Positions 21,915 to 33,452 of a DNA stretch of 64,000 bases are shown here, one piece after another (within the stretch, counting starts at the first letter, position 1; each line of letters opens with the position of its first letter). The notes under the pieces were generated by a model. The model did no database searches. It was not told the DNA's origin and saw only the letters and a program-made list of their open reading frames with translations. Source of the stretch: Imbricaverruca yamaguchii (Eukaryota; Arthropoda; Thecostraca; Neoverrucidae); assembly GCA_034440575.1 (NCBI GenBank), contig JAOTOL010001644.1:3738001-3802000 (forward strand), in the 5' to 3' direction. The translations under genes and the position numbers were made by a program.

Positions 21915-22350
21915 TGGAGGATCCTTCTAATAGTTCCTGTTGGTTCATTCACACAAATACTGCAGGATTCAGCACTATCCTGCAGGATCTCGCACATAAA
22001 TATTGCACTGGAACCTTCACATAAATCCGCTACGATCCAGGACTGTCCCGCAGGATCCTGCACATAAATCCTGTAGGATCCAAGACTGACCTGCAGGATC
22101 CTGTATATAAATCCTGCAGAATACTTCGCAAGAGTCCTAATAGATCCAGGACTGCCCTGCAAGATCCTGTAGAACACTATTGGATTCCTGTGAATGATCC
22201 TTCAGGATCCTATGAAGTCCCGCATATAAATCGTACATGATCCTGAATATAAATCCTACGGGATCTTGCATGTGAATCATATAACATCCTGCAACTGAAT
22301 TTTACAGGATTCTGCATGCTTACTGCGAAGGATCTTACATCATTATCCTG
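21915..22350. repeat. ~28-bp degenerate repeat (GGATCCTGCA / ATAAATCCT)
   Basis: Around 15 diverged units of CAGGATCCTGCACATAAATC type. Confidence 0.8.
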
Positions 22351-22618
22351 CAGGGAGAGTTCATCGGCCGGGATGGCTCACCGCGCGTTGTCCTACGTAG
22401 CTCGGCCTTGACTGGGCCCCGACTGCGCGCTGGCTGGGCAGACGATTGGTATCGCAGCGAAATGCGAAGCTGATAAATACGCGCAATGATGGACTAGGCC
22501 CGTGTTGGGCCCCTGCCGGGCTGCCGATTGCGCCAACGTTCCAGGTTTTATCGGCGGAGGTGCTTGGTCCCTGCCCAGTTGCGTACTGTGCCTGGTCGAT
22601 TTTTCCACACATTGACGT
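22351..22618. other. GC-rich spacer
   Basis: About 270 bases of GC-rich sequence between the 28-bp repeat and the TTAA element; nothing recognised. Confidence 0.35.
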
Positions 22619-23362
22619 TTAACACGTGCACGTCCGGGGGGCAGATATCTGCCCCCTCCGGTTTTTCCTCATTTGCCGCCAAACTAATCGAGTTAGCAAG
22701 GCAAAAACTCGCATAGCTGTTCATTGGTCTTTTCCGCATATCCTCATACATTTTCAATCCTGGGTCATCTCAGGTCAGGTCACCAGGTCAGACGAAGTGA
22801 CCCAACTACACTCGGAGTTCTAGGTGGCATAACTTCCACAATAATTGGGCGATTTATTTTAAACTTATAACATGTCATGATCTCATCAGGGACCATAATA
22901 TGTATATCGTTTTTTTCGTAGCATTGACCTTAGGTCAGGTCGTGGCCATGGCTTCCCCATTATAGGGCTATATGGTATATGGTATATGGTATATGGTATA
23001 TGGGCTATATGGTATATGGTATATGGGCTATATGGTAAAATATACAAATGTTTCCCGATTACATATTTGCGCTCGGAATGATCTCACAACGGTTGTGGTA
23101 TGTAGATGGAAGCTGTGCTCAATGCTACCGCTGACATTTTTGCTCAGTGACCTCACCAAGGTCTCTGAGGTCACCTGAGACCACTACACATTTCTGCGCA
23201 GTTATGCCGAAACACTTTCGATAGAACCCGTCACCAGCTATCCAACGCCGTTTTCCGTTTGTCGCTAGCTATCATAGTTCCAGAGATCTTAGGGGGCAGA
23301 CATCTGCCCCCCCTCCCCGGGCATGCGAAGTTGGCGCGGACCGCCGGACGTGCGAGTGTTAA
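22619..23362 (+). mobile_element. TTAA-flanked DNA transposon, copy 1 (internally deleted)
   Basis: TTAA at 22619-22622 and 23359-23362 flank inverted ends CACGTGCACGTCCGG and CCGGACGTGCGAGTG. TTAA duplication is the hallmark of piggyBac-type elements, though family placement is inference since no transposase is present. Next to each end is a palindrome: GGGGGCAGATATCTGCCCCC (22637-22656) and a near-perfect one (23292-23311). Compared with copy 3 it lacks about 340 internal bases and has gained a GGTATAT repeat at 22972-23035. Confidence 0.85.
22972..23036. repeat. ATGGTATATGG microsatellite
   Basis: Repeated TATGGTATATGG units inside the TTAA element. Confidence 0.85.
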
Positions 23363-24330
23363 AGTGAACTGAGATATCATCCGTTGACTCAAGATACCAA
23401 CACCATTCACGAGACTTCATGACGTGCGATACGCTGTTTTTGTTCCATGTCGCATGTTGCCCATTTTGAAATGCTAAGCGGGTCATAACAACTTTGGCCC
23501 ACCCGTGCAGTGGTGAGGGTGGCAAAGTGCCGCGAACATGCGAGGATTGAGTATGCAAAATATTCCCCAAAGAATATAATTATATACGATCCAGCCCATT
23601 TAAGGTCATACTATGGGGTAATTGGCCACATAAGGCTCAGCTTTGTTATCTTTGAAATCAGAGCTAGGGATGCATAATTCATGATTGTAAGGGGCATGGG
23701 TGAAACCATTGGAGGGGGCTGGGAGACATGTCCCCCAAATTTCTGAAAAGTATCGATTTGTCCCCCAAAACAAAACAAAATCCGTGTCCACCAAGCCTCG
23801 CTACCTGAGTATCATCCCCACAAAATTATACTTCATAAGATATAGAGTAAAAATACATACGAAAGAGAATCACCAAAAATAATAAATGCCGATCTAGCCA
23901 ATAAACGGGCTTCACAGGCCATCTGTCGTCACAAAATCTCCGAATAGTAAATCAGCAAACGTTAGAAATTTCTGCTTCCAGACCATTCTTGAATAACATC
24001 AACCTTGAACATGTCCTGGTTCTGCTTAAGTGATAAAAAAATTGTGCTCTGCTAAGCAACACATCTGCATTATCGCTAGGCTGTATGCGTCTTAGGTTGC
24101 ATTCCCCTGTTCATAAATTGATATGTCTTGAACAAATGCGACTCTGGGTGTTCTTGGCTATCGTCAAGACCACTGAGGGAAGCCATTTCACGTCTTAAGC
24201 ACGTACGTCAAGTTAACGTCGTATTCGTATTCGTGTTCAGCGACGTGTTCGCCGGAGGCGTATTTGTATTGACATCGGCATTCAGCGACTGGTTTATGAT
24301 CGTTCGAATCAATTAACACCGACACGCTGG
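23363..24330. other. No gene recognised
   Basis: Unique or old repeat sequence. Two CCCCCAAA-containing lines near 23740-23780 resemble each other. No conserved coding signal. Confidence 0.35.
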
Positions 24331-24339
24331 AAGGAACAA

Positions 24340-25770
24340 CATAGGTCCCGCATTACCACTTTAACGGTTATGCTTCAGCGTAAGCCAGTTTCTTCGGTCA
24401 CCTCCACTTTTTTTTCGTTTTCACCCAAACCTACCCAGATTTTATGTCGAGTAATATGCCTGTAATGAACCATACTGCAACATTTAAAGTCGGTACATGT
24501 CAAGGTCAAACTTGTAGATCAAAGATTAGCTTCATTTATTAGATGGCGATACTGAAGCGATATCGACCGAACGCGAGGTTCGGTTATTATCGCTTTAATT
24601 TCCATGAGATGAGCATCATTCGACGTGTCTTGCTTTGCATTGTCAGAAAGCTAAGGAACATAACTGTTTGTCAAGGACAAAGCCCAAGCTCATACTTCGA
24701 TCGCCGATTTTTTCAGTTTTCTCTCAAACTTTTCCAAATTTACTATCAAGCAATAACCTGTGGTGAACACTCGAGTAACATTTCAAACCAGAACATGTCA
24801 AGGCCAGAGGTTTCATGAAGTTCTTCGATGTTATCGCGTTGCGCTGCTATGGCTTCAATTTGCAGAAAATTGACGTAATTCATGTTGTGTCATCCGTGTT
24901 GTCTTGTACAGTATCAGAAAGTTCGTATTTCTAAATAATCTTGACTGGTCAAAATTTACGCTGATTTCTTCAGTCGTCTGACATTTTTATTTGTGGTTTT
25001 CGCTCAAGCCTACCCAGCTCCATTTCAAACCGGGACATGTCAAAGTCAAAGGTTTGATTGAATTCTTCAATGCCGTCGCGTTTTGTCGCTATAGCTTCAA
25101 TTTGCAGAAAATGGATGTCATTTGTGACAACGAATGGACAATCGTAACAAGGTCTGTGATGTAACAGCCCATGGTGAACCCTCGAGAAACATTTTAAAAC
25201 CTGGATATGTCAAGGTCAAAGGCTAGTTGGGATTTTTCGAAGTTTTCGCGATTCGTCGCTATGGGTTCAATTTGCACCAAATTGGTGTCATTCGACGTGA
25301 CTTGTGCCGTATTATAATGTCACCCAATATAACTACGTTCTAAGGTCAAAGGTCAAACCGATTTCTTTGGTCGCCTCGCATTTTTCTTCTCCCAACCTAT
25401 CCACATCTTGTATCAAGCAATAGCCCGTGGTGCACCTCGAGTAACATTTAAAACCGGGACATGTCAATGGTACTCTAGAAAATTGTTCGGAAATCACATT
25501 AATTTTCCAAGACAAACGTCAAACTCATTTCTTCGATCGCCCCGCGTGTCTTCGCTTTCTCCCAGAGCCACCCATGCTTGGCATCAAGAGAATGCCCGTG
25601 GGCAACCCTCGAGTAACGTTTCAACCCGGAACATGTCAGATCATGCCTTAAGGTCAAAAATTCGTTTAATTTTCAGAGTCATCGCGTTTCGTGGCTATGC
25701 CTTCAATTTGCATTATGTGGATGTCATTCGACATGGCTTGCCGTACGGTATCATAATGTTGAGATATTGA
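24340..25770. repeat. Degenerate tandem repeat, ~170-300-bp period
   Basis: At least six diverged copies share the ordered landmarks ACATGTCAAGGTCAAAGG, TTCTTCGATG, TTTCAATTTGCA and GTCATTCGACGTG. ACATGTCA occurs near 24496, 24793, 25033, 25205, 25457 and 25630. No coding potential recognised. Confidence 0.75.
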
Positions 25771-26129
25771 AATAATTCAAAAGGTGTTGGAGGGCCGGCG
25801 TGTGTATGATTGGGTGTAATAGGAATAGGAGGGTCAAACATATTTTTGTTCGCAGGCGTTTTGATAGCAAGCACTCATATCATATATGACTAGGAGCTCC
25901 CCAAAGAAATCCGTCATAGCCTGATCGGAAGGTGCTCTCATCGCTGGTCTTTAATTTACGCTGCCGCTTTGTTGTTCCGGACATATAACATATATAACTT
26001 TTTTTTAAATTCCCGCTTTCTACTTAATTGTTGAACGGAAGTCGTTAATTTGTCAAGAGGAGCCACACGTAAATGCGTACAATTTTACAGCTAGCCAGAG
26101 TTCATAACCGCAAGAGAGCAATGTTGTAA
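25771..26129. other. No feature seen
   Basis: AT-rich spacer of about 360 bases. Confidence 0.35.
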
Positions 26130-27060
26130 TCAAGGGTAGATCCAGGAATTGTCATGGTGGCACTTCTTTCTTCTTCATTTCTTTGGAGCGGCACCACTGC
26201 GAAAGCACTTGGAGGGGCGCCTCTGGATACAAAATTGGAGGGGACGGATTGCACTCGGACCTTTCTGAAAATCTCGGCCTTTTTGTTTCACAGTGGCGCT
26301 TCCGGCTGAAAAATTCGAGCGGGTACATTGGAACCTTTTCAGAGGGACGCCTTTTCCTGGCCTGGGGGGGCGCCACCTTACACGTAGGGTACATGACCTC
26401 GGTACCACACCCTTTATCCACCCTGGTTGTCATTGCATCGAAATATGTGTCAGTAAAACAGGAAACCGGGGGAAAGATAATTGTAGGTCCTGAGTTTCTA
26501 CCATAAAATCAATTTCCAATATTTTGTTTTTCCTGCTGCAAGAGGGCAACGCTTAACATACAGCATTGCTCTATGGTGATCGTGGAATCTGGTTCAGCCC
26601 ATACGACATAAAGCTAAATGTTCATAGGCAGTGCTAAGTAGTGAAACTTGCCAATTTTGATATCGTTTAAAAATATCCTTTTTAACAATAGTGAATCTGA
26701 AGAAAAAAATTGTAATACATTGAAGTTGAATTCAAGTTGCTGAAAAGACGTTGAAAAAGTGGCTGAATTCCAAGGACTTGTTTTGAGGGTATGGCAGGCC
26801 CCTCTATCCTGTTCAAACTTTCCGCGTCCACGATTTGTCCCTCCCCCATTTCGAATCTGTGGTTACACCCATGGTCAAGGACGAGTCCAGGAATTGTCAT
26901 GGGGGGGGGGGGAGGACTCGTATGGGAGGTGTCATTTCTTCAGAGGGGTTCTGTTGTAAAAACCTGGAGTGGCGCCTGTAGATGACAAATTCGAAGCGGG
27001 CTGCACTCGAAATTTATCGGAGGGGCACCTTCTTTCCGGCTGGAGGGGCGGCAGCTTCCG
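26130..27060. repeat. Direct duplication with shared transposon-like pieces
   Basis: 26140-26370 and 26888-27060 are diverged direct copies (CCAGGAATTGTCATGG; GGAGGGGCGCC; TGCACTCG; GAGGGACGCC). Between them, 26590-26875 matches pieces of 21.0-21.9 kb. This suggests an element partly duplicated on both sides of another. Confidence 0.6.
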
Positions 27061-29829
27061 TGGTGGTGGAGATGCTCGCGGCAACGAGCAAGCTAGCGCG
27101 AGCATAGCACGCACCACATGAATATGTGTAAGCGCTCCTCTGGTGGAATTTATTTGACGTCATAACATAGTATTTCCCAATGAGTGATGAGCGCATCAGT
27201 GAGTATACAATTTAGCGGACAGAATGGTCTTGGCAGTTCGTGGGGCCGTGTTGGTGCTCGCGACACACTCGTTTTTCTCCGAAAGCCACATCTGTCGGAT
27301 CCAAAGGATGGGCTGGGTACAGTTCCAAATTAAATAAGGTATGTTCACTGTACTTGGACAGTTCATTTTTAGAAGAGTGTCTATGTGAGGAAGGGTAAAA
27401 CGTCGCAATTGCCGCATCTGTCTCCGGATATTTATCTCAGGAATGGGAGTGCCCTCCCTCTACTTGGAGGTGTGCTAAGTATATTGATTTGCGATTCGTG
27501 ATGAAAGTTATGCTGCAAGTTCCTAGCATATGATCATGGCATAGCATACGATTCCCATGCATAAATAACCAATTTGGTGAGGCCTGAGAAGATAGTGTGA
27601 ATGGAATATCTTCTTCAGGAACCTGACCTCTTCAGGAAACTCACAAAGAGAGAAAACTTATCTTCAAATTGTAGGACACATTCCTGCTTTATGCATGATT
27701 TTTTTAATTCAAATCCCTGGTGCTGATAGTTATATGTCTCAATGGCTGAATATTAGCATTGTTGTGTTCTTTCTATTTCAGTTTGTATTTTTATCTTTTG
27801 TTACAAATTTCAGAGATCAGGATGTAGTTAATGAGTTTGACCATGGCTGCCAAGCTCCAAACTTGTGTTAATAGTCAGGCAGATGTGCACACTGAGAAAT
27901 GTAGTGGAGCAAGGAACTGTATTACTCTCCATCAAAATATGTTGCAAATACCTAATGTGCTATTTGTTTTCTTTGCACAACATTTTATCAGATGGATTTA
28001 ATCAGATGGATCATCTTAAAAGCAGGCAAATATGGAAAAGCCCATGAGTGAATTTTTGGCCAAAAAGTTGTTTTCTGATGTTTGAATGAATTTGGTATTA
28101 ATTTATTTTGGAGTTCAAGTGTTTTCTTGACATAAAGAAATTTCAGATCAAATACTTACTTGTGTAAGTGGTCATTTCATGAAGAAAAGGATTCAAAATC
28201 ATTCAAGTAACATTAAATAACACCAGTAAAACATTTTTACAATGCAAATACATATTTCACTCAGCAAAATTTGTGAATACTCTGCAGCAGGGTGACATTG
28301 AGGTACTTTCAGATATTTTACCTCTGAAAATATTTCTGCACTCAGGGTTCATAATGGGTGGGATGTGCTTCACATGTACTTTATATACTGTCAACCATTA
28401 GCAACTTTGAGCACATTATTAAGTGTCGTGCTGCAAGCACAAGGCCTTGACTGATCCTTTCCATTGTGGACTACTATCACACACATGACTGATGTGTGCA
28501 GAAGTGGAGTTGGGTTCATATTACATAGGGAATTAGCTGCATGGGTAGGTATGTGCTCTGAGTTGAGTGTGAAGTGTTCTTTTTTTGTCATATGGCTAGC
28601 CCTTTACTAAAATGAACAGTAAAAGGGAAACACATTGTCCATGTGTGTTAGGAGAAACAAAGCTGTTCTGATTATCACAATTCACTACTAGGCAGCACCA
28701 TCAATTGTTGACTTCTTCATTCCTATGCTTTGGCATTTGATTTGACCAAAAATGACAATGAACATTTCTTTGTAACTTTGTTATCCCAAATTGTTGCAAA
28801 AGGAGGAAAGAGGGTTATATTCCTCACTTTTTTCATTTGATCTTAAAGGCAGCTTTGGATATTTGTCTTCTAACACAGTGACACATTATTGGTTTCAAGA
28901 CACATTGATCATTGAGTCATGTAGCATCACCAACCTCTCACTCCAATTGGTCGCAGGCAAAGAGTAGCAACAGGTGAGACCTGAACCCACAGTCTAACAC
29001 AGTTACATGTTGATTAGGGATCTAGTCAGCCAGTTTGAGGGGAGAGGGAGAGAGGAGACACAGGTATCACAGATGTTTCATAGTTGCCTAGCTTTTGATA
29101 GTTTATGAATTCTAAATACAATTGTATAACATCTTTTCCATAATATATTATCTGGAATATGAGTAAAATTCCAAAGGGATAAAAATATTCCTTAAGATTA
29201 AGTATTTTGATATTGAGGCATGGTCTGAGTGGTTCACCAGAACCTGCTATAAACCCAAATAATATTTTCCTTGTCTTATCACAGGTATATGCTAACTGAA
29301 TTTTGTGGTAAAAAATAATATTTATGTAGGAACACCTTAGTGCACATTGGAGAAATAGTGGATGAAGGGACTTGTTGAAACTTACTTAAGAACTTCTTCC
29401 TCTGCCACTTCTTTTGGAAATCATATGAAAGCAGGATATTTACTATTTATAATCAAACTACATAGCAGTAACACAGAATGCAGGCTCCTTTGCTGAAATA
29501 ATTATATAAGGTCCAACATCAGTAGGTGTTGGACAATCTAACATCATGGCACTTTAGACAATGCAACATCAGTAGGTTTTTGGTATTCTAACATATATAG
29601 GCTGTACCATTGGTGTTGAATTCTGAAAATGATTGGGTGGGGAGGTGCAAAATACATGAAGACAGCCAGTGGGCCAAAATGGATTGGTGGCCCATTCCAT
29701 AGGGTGTCATGCTAAATGTTGAAATTAATGGGAGGAGGGGCTAAAGTGAACATTGAGAGGGCATTTTCCCCTTCAAATGTGTATAAAACAAGACCTATGG
29801 GTTGTCGGGTAGTCCGACATACATAGGTC
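27061..29829. other. AT-rich, CpG-poor stretch without a gene
   Basis: About 2.8 kb of AT-rich DNA with very few CpG by eye, unlike the CpG-rich flanks. No coding region, tandem repeat or TE end recognised. Confidence 0.4.
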
Positions 29830-30535
29830 TTAACATACACACATTCTGGGGTAGATATCTGGCCCCCTTCAGTTTTACTAATTTGCCGCCATGCTAATTG
29901 GGTTACCAAGACCATGGCTAACTCGAGGCTCATTAGTCTTTTGTGCATACCCTCATGCATCTTTAACCCTGGGTCATCTTAGGTCAGGTCACCAGGTCAG
30001 GCAGTGACCCAACTACACTCAGAGTTCTAGGTGGCATAACTTCCACAATGATTGGGCGATTGATTTCAAACTTATAACACGTCATGATCTCATCAGGGAC
30101 CATCATATATGTCATTTCTTTTTGTAGCATTGACCTGAGGTCAAGTCGCGGCCATGGCTTCCCCATTCCAGGGCTATGTTAAAATATACAAATGTTTCCT
30201 GGTTATATATTTCCTCTCAGAATGATCTCACAACAGTTGTGGCATGTAGTTTGAAGCTATGCTCAATATTACCACTGACATTTTTGCTCAGTGACCTCAC
30301 GAAGGTCATCTGAGGTCACCTGAGATTACTAACACATTTATGTGCATCATATCGCACTGCATCAAGCTAGAAGGCTGAAATTGCTGTCATTGTGCTTGTA
30401 TCACCAAGACATGTTGATTGATACATTACATGCCCTCTGTAGGCTACTCAATGACCTTGACATGAGGTCATAGTTTCAGTTGACCTGACCTTAAATCACA
30501 CCACCTATTGTCGATAGCACATTTCAAGGACTGTC
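29830..30535 (+). mobile_element. TTAA-flanked element, copy 2 (right end lost)
   Basis: Begins TTAACATACACACATTC with a degenerate GGTAGATATCTGGCC palindrome, then follows copy 1 closely (GGGTCATCTTAGGTCAGGTCACC, AACTACACTCAGAGTTCTAG) and, further on, the part present only in copy 3 (TACATTACATGCCCTC; CACCTATTGTCGATAGCACA). Similarity ends near 30535 without a right terminus, so it is truncated. Confidence 0.75.
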
Positions 30536-30856
30536 AAATATTTATGATAATATTTCAATGATGCTGGTGCTATTTTTTGTTGTGAAATGACTCAAGTGGT
30601 GGAATTCATTTGAATAACATCAGGAAATGCAAGAAACATTTTTTAAACCAAAGCTTGGCCTAAGTGCTTCTATATATTTACCCAAAATATATTTTCATGT
30701 GATGTTATCTAGCAACTTTAAGGACACCTACCATTCTGATGTCAATGTGAATCATTCATGTAACTTTTGCACCTTGTTTTGTCTATTTATTTGCAACATT
30801 GTGAAATTGTAAAGCATTGTGAAAATCAAACATGTGATGCATAGTTATATGAAAAT
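30536..30856. other. AT-rich spacer
   Basis: Nothing recognised between the TTAA element and the SINE. Confidence 0.4.
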
Positions 30857-30869
30857 TCAGTATGACATG

Positions 30870-31028
30870 AGGGGCGTCGTTAGCTCAGTGGTTAATCTGG
30901 GCGTCTGGAAAGCCAGAGGTACCGGGTTCGATTCCTCGCGATTCCCGCCTTTCCAGCAAGGGCGAGAAGCAGGCGACGCCGTATAGCCTCGGCTGCTGAG
31001 TGCGTCGTAAAGCCACAATCCAATCCAA
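30870..31028 (+). mobile_element. Intact tRNA-derived SINE
   Basis: A tRNA-like head has an A-box (TTAGCTCAGTGGTTA) and B-box (GGGTTCGATTCC). It is followed by a tRNA-unrelated body and a tail GTCGTAAAGCCACAATCCAATC. A perfect 13-bp duplication TCAGTATGACATG lies at 30857-30869 and 31029-31041. The anticodon arm does not fold well, so it is a SINE rather than a tRNA gene. The tail motif is shared with the SINEs at 43142 and 48349. Confidence 0.88.
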
Positions 31029-31041
31029 TCAGTATGACATG

Positions 31042-32760
31042 TAATGGCTGGCATGATATGCTTCATATATAGCATTATCTATGCATTTGTTTTCATGGTC
31101 CCACCACCAAGCAGTTTTTATGACTGTGAGTATTATTCTCCAGCTTACCAACATTATATGCTTCTATGATATATGGGCATCCAATGACTAATATGACCTA
31201 TGGGCAATTCAGATTCTTGTCAGGTTGCATCCATGCTCCTGTGAGAAATGCTGTATAATTTTAAACATGGCAGCAGTTTATTGGATTAATTTTAGGCTAA
31301 TTTTACAATAGTCTTGCATGTTTCTGTTTATTTTGTGTACTTCAGGAAGCTTAAGTATATTATATATTCTGAACAAAGTACAAGTTATGGATTGCTAAAA
31401 TCATCTGAGCATGTGCCTCTCTCCTACCTGGGTCTTTAAACTTTAAACTTGGTTCCGAATTTACAATTGACTATGTATTTTCGGAATTATTTAGAGCAAA
31501 GGTATAGTAGTATGTACCTCTCTGAATTGTGACATTGGGAATGGTAGGTGGTAAGTGTTAGTCCTGGCAGAATTGGTGGGGGAGTTCCAGCACACACATT
31601 AAAAATACTGACCAATCAAATTAAGTTGGGTACTTGAATATGATACTCAACTTTTAATTAATATTTCTCTGTTTGTGATGATTCACCAGACCCAAAATTG
31701 CGATAATTATGTAATGTTGAAGGATTATTTAAAATCATCCCAGCGTGCAATGCCGCAGTTTCCGGATGAGTCCCAACATTCAATACTGGACACTGCATGA
31801 TCCCATTGTTGTGAGACCCTGGTTTAGCCTGTGTCCAAGGCGTTCGGTGGCGCCACTTTAGGTTGTCTGAGTGACCCGAGCGTGGGGTGTGATGCATCTT
31901 CCTGCTCACTCACCGCCAACGCAGACGGAGCTCCCCAGGACCAGAATGTCATGCCCATTCACGACAGGCCCTGTAACTGCAACACATGGTACCAGGCCAC
32001 ACTCGAGGCATGGACGATTGACTTTGGGCACTGATGGCATCGAGCACTGCGACGCTGACTGCATACAGATTCGTACATGGAACAGTAGTGGGCTGCAGAC
32101 TTGTAGAGTAGTTGTAGTCGTGCACGTCCAACGATATACAATGATGTATAATATATCTTGACACTGATGCATCACGGTGGTGTGAGGTACAGAGAGTAGT
32201 TCTACTCTATAGTTGGAGCTGGGCACAGCTGACGATGGATCCTCACTTGTTGGTTGGTAGGTAGACACTGAGGACAGATTGGTCGAACCTTGTCTGATTT
32301 ATCCCATTGTGTGAATGCAGAATGCCAAACATAACATTACTTCATAAGACATTTCAGTTATATTATACGAATTTACCAGTATTGCTCTAGAGTTATGGAT
32401 CACGTTTTTCTCCCAGGTACGTAGTTATTAGGATATGATGCTATTAAATTTAGCTGTTTGTTACCTATGGTTGTCTTTTCAGCCTTACCCACTGTCCTGA
32501 GCAGCACTCCCTGGGCTCACGCCTGAGAGAGCTATGACATAAATATCACTGCAACCTAAAGACTTCTACGCTCCCTTCCAGTCGAGACGTTGGACGGTCC
32601 TATCGTCACTTCCTGCGTCACTGCGTCACCGACGTAGTTCAGACGTTAATGGCGTACTGTCATCACCTGTCACTCCAGGCAGATCTTCCCATAAATAACT
32701 TGCAGCTGAAGCACTCAAACACGCCCGCTATCTGAACGGCCCACTTTCCAACAGACATCA
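31042..32760. other. Intergenic, nothing recognised
   Basis: AT-rich to about 31800, then mixed composition with several CpG. No motif of a known family. The last bases (32761-32773) are the left target-site duplication of the LINE. Confidence 0.4.
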
Positions 32761-32773
32761 CTGAACATATTCC

Positions 32774-33452
32774 CACATGGTGGGGTCAGCCTCATCACTC
32801 GGCTGGCCAGGGAATTGGCGCTCCCTCGGGGTAACATAGCCGCCCCGATAAGGGTGTGGAAACACGGAGGTCCGGGGACTCGTATAGTCCCCAACGTCCA
32901 TCCCTCTCTTCAAATTCCAGTATCCACCACGTGCCAGCGACCTTTTGTATGTCTTCATCCAATCCAGCAACACCATCCCTTCCCCGTCACGAGCAGGTAG
33001 GCCAGTTCCCCTAGTCTACCCGTCCGCTCAGTTTTATCCGGGTAGCCGCGCCCCCTCGGCCCGTCCCCCGGGGTTGACGGAGTCCTGGAGGTTGAGGTCC
33101 CCCGTCGCACGGTGCTAGTTGTGACGGGGACCAACACACCTCTTTGGTCCCGGTATCCCGGAGGGGCGGGCGGGCCCGTGGGGCCTCACACGGGCCAAGT
33201 GGCTGGTCGCCTCGGGCCGGGGGTCTGGGACTCCTCCCGGTGCCCGCCGGCCCGGTCGGCGGGGTTAATGGATGGGCGGTGCTGGATCACGGTCGGGGTG
33301 GTGAGGCTCTCTCTCCCAGCCGACCGAAGGCTCCTCCCGCCCCGTATAGCTCTTCGGGCGCCTAGCGACCTCCCGTCCGCGGGAAATAGGCGTCCCCTCA
33401 GTAGGGCTCCGTGAGGTGGGGGAGCCTGAAGAGCAGAAACCAACTGTATTTC
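32774..33452 (+). promoter_or_regulatory. LINE 5' UTR
   Basis: From the duplication to the first ORF1 ATG. Strongly GC- and CpG-rich from 32970. LINE 5' UTRs normally hold an internal promoter; no specific motif is claimed. Confidence 0.6.

Noticed and set aside
30870..30945. Functional tRNA gene (also at 1282, 43142 and 48349)
   Set aside because: A- and B-boxes are present but the cloverleaf is not, and three have SINE bodies or tails with target-site duplications.
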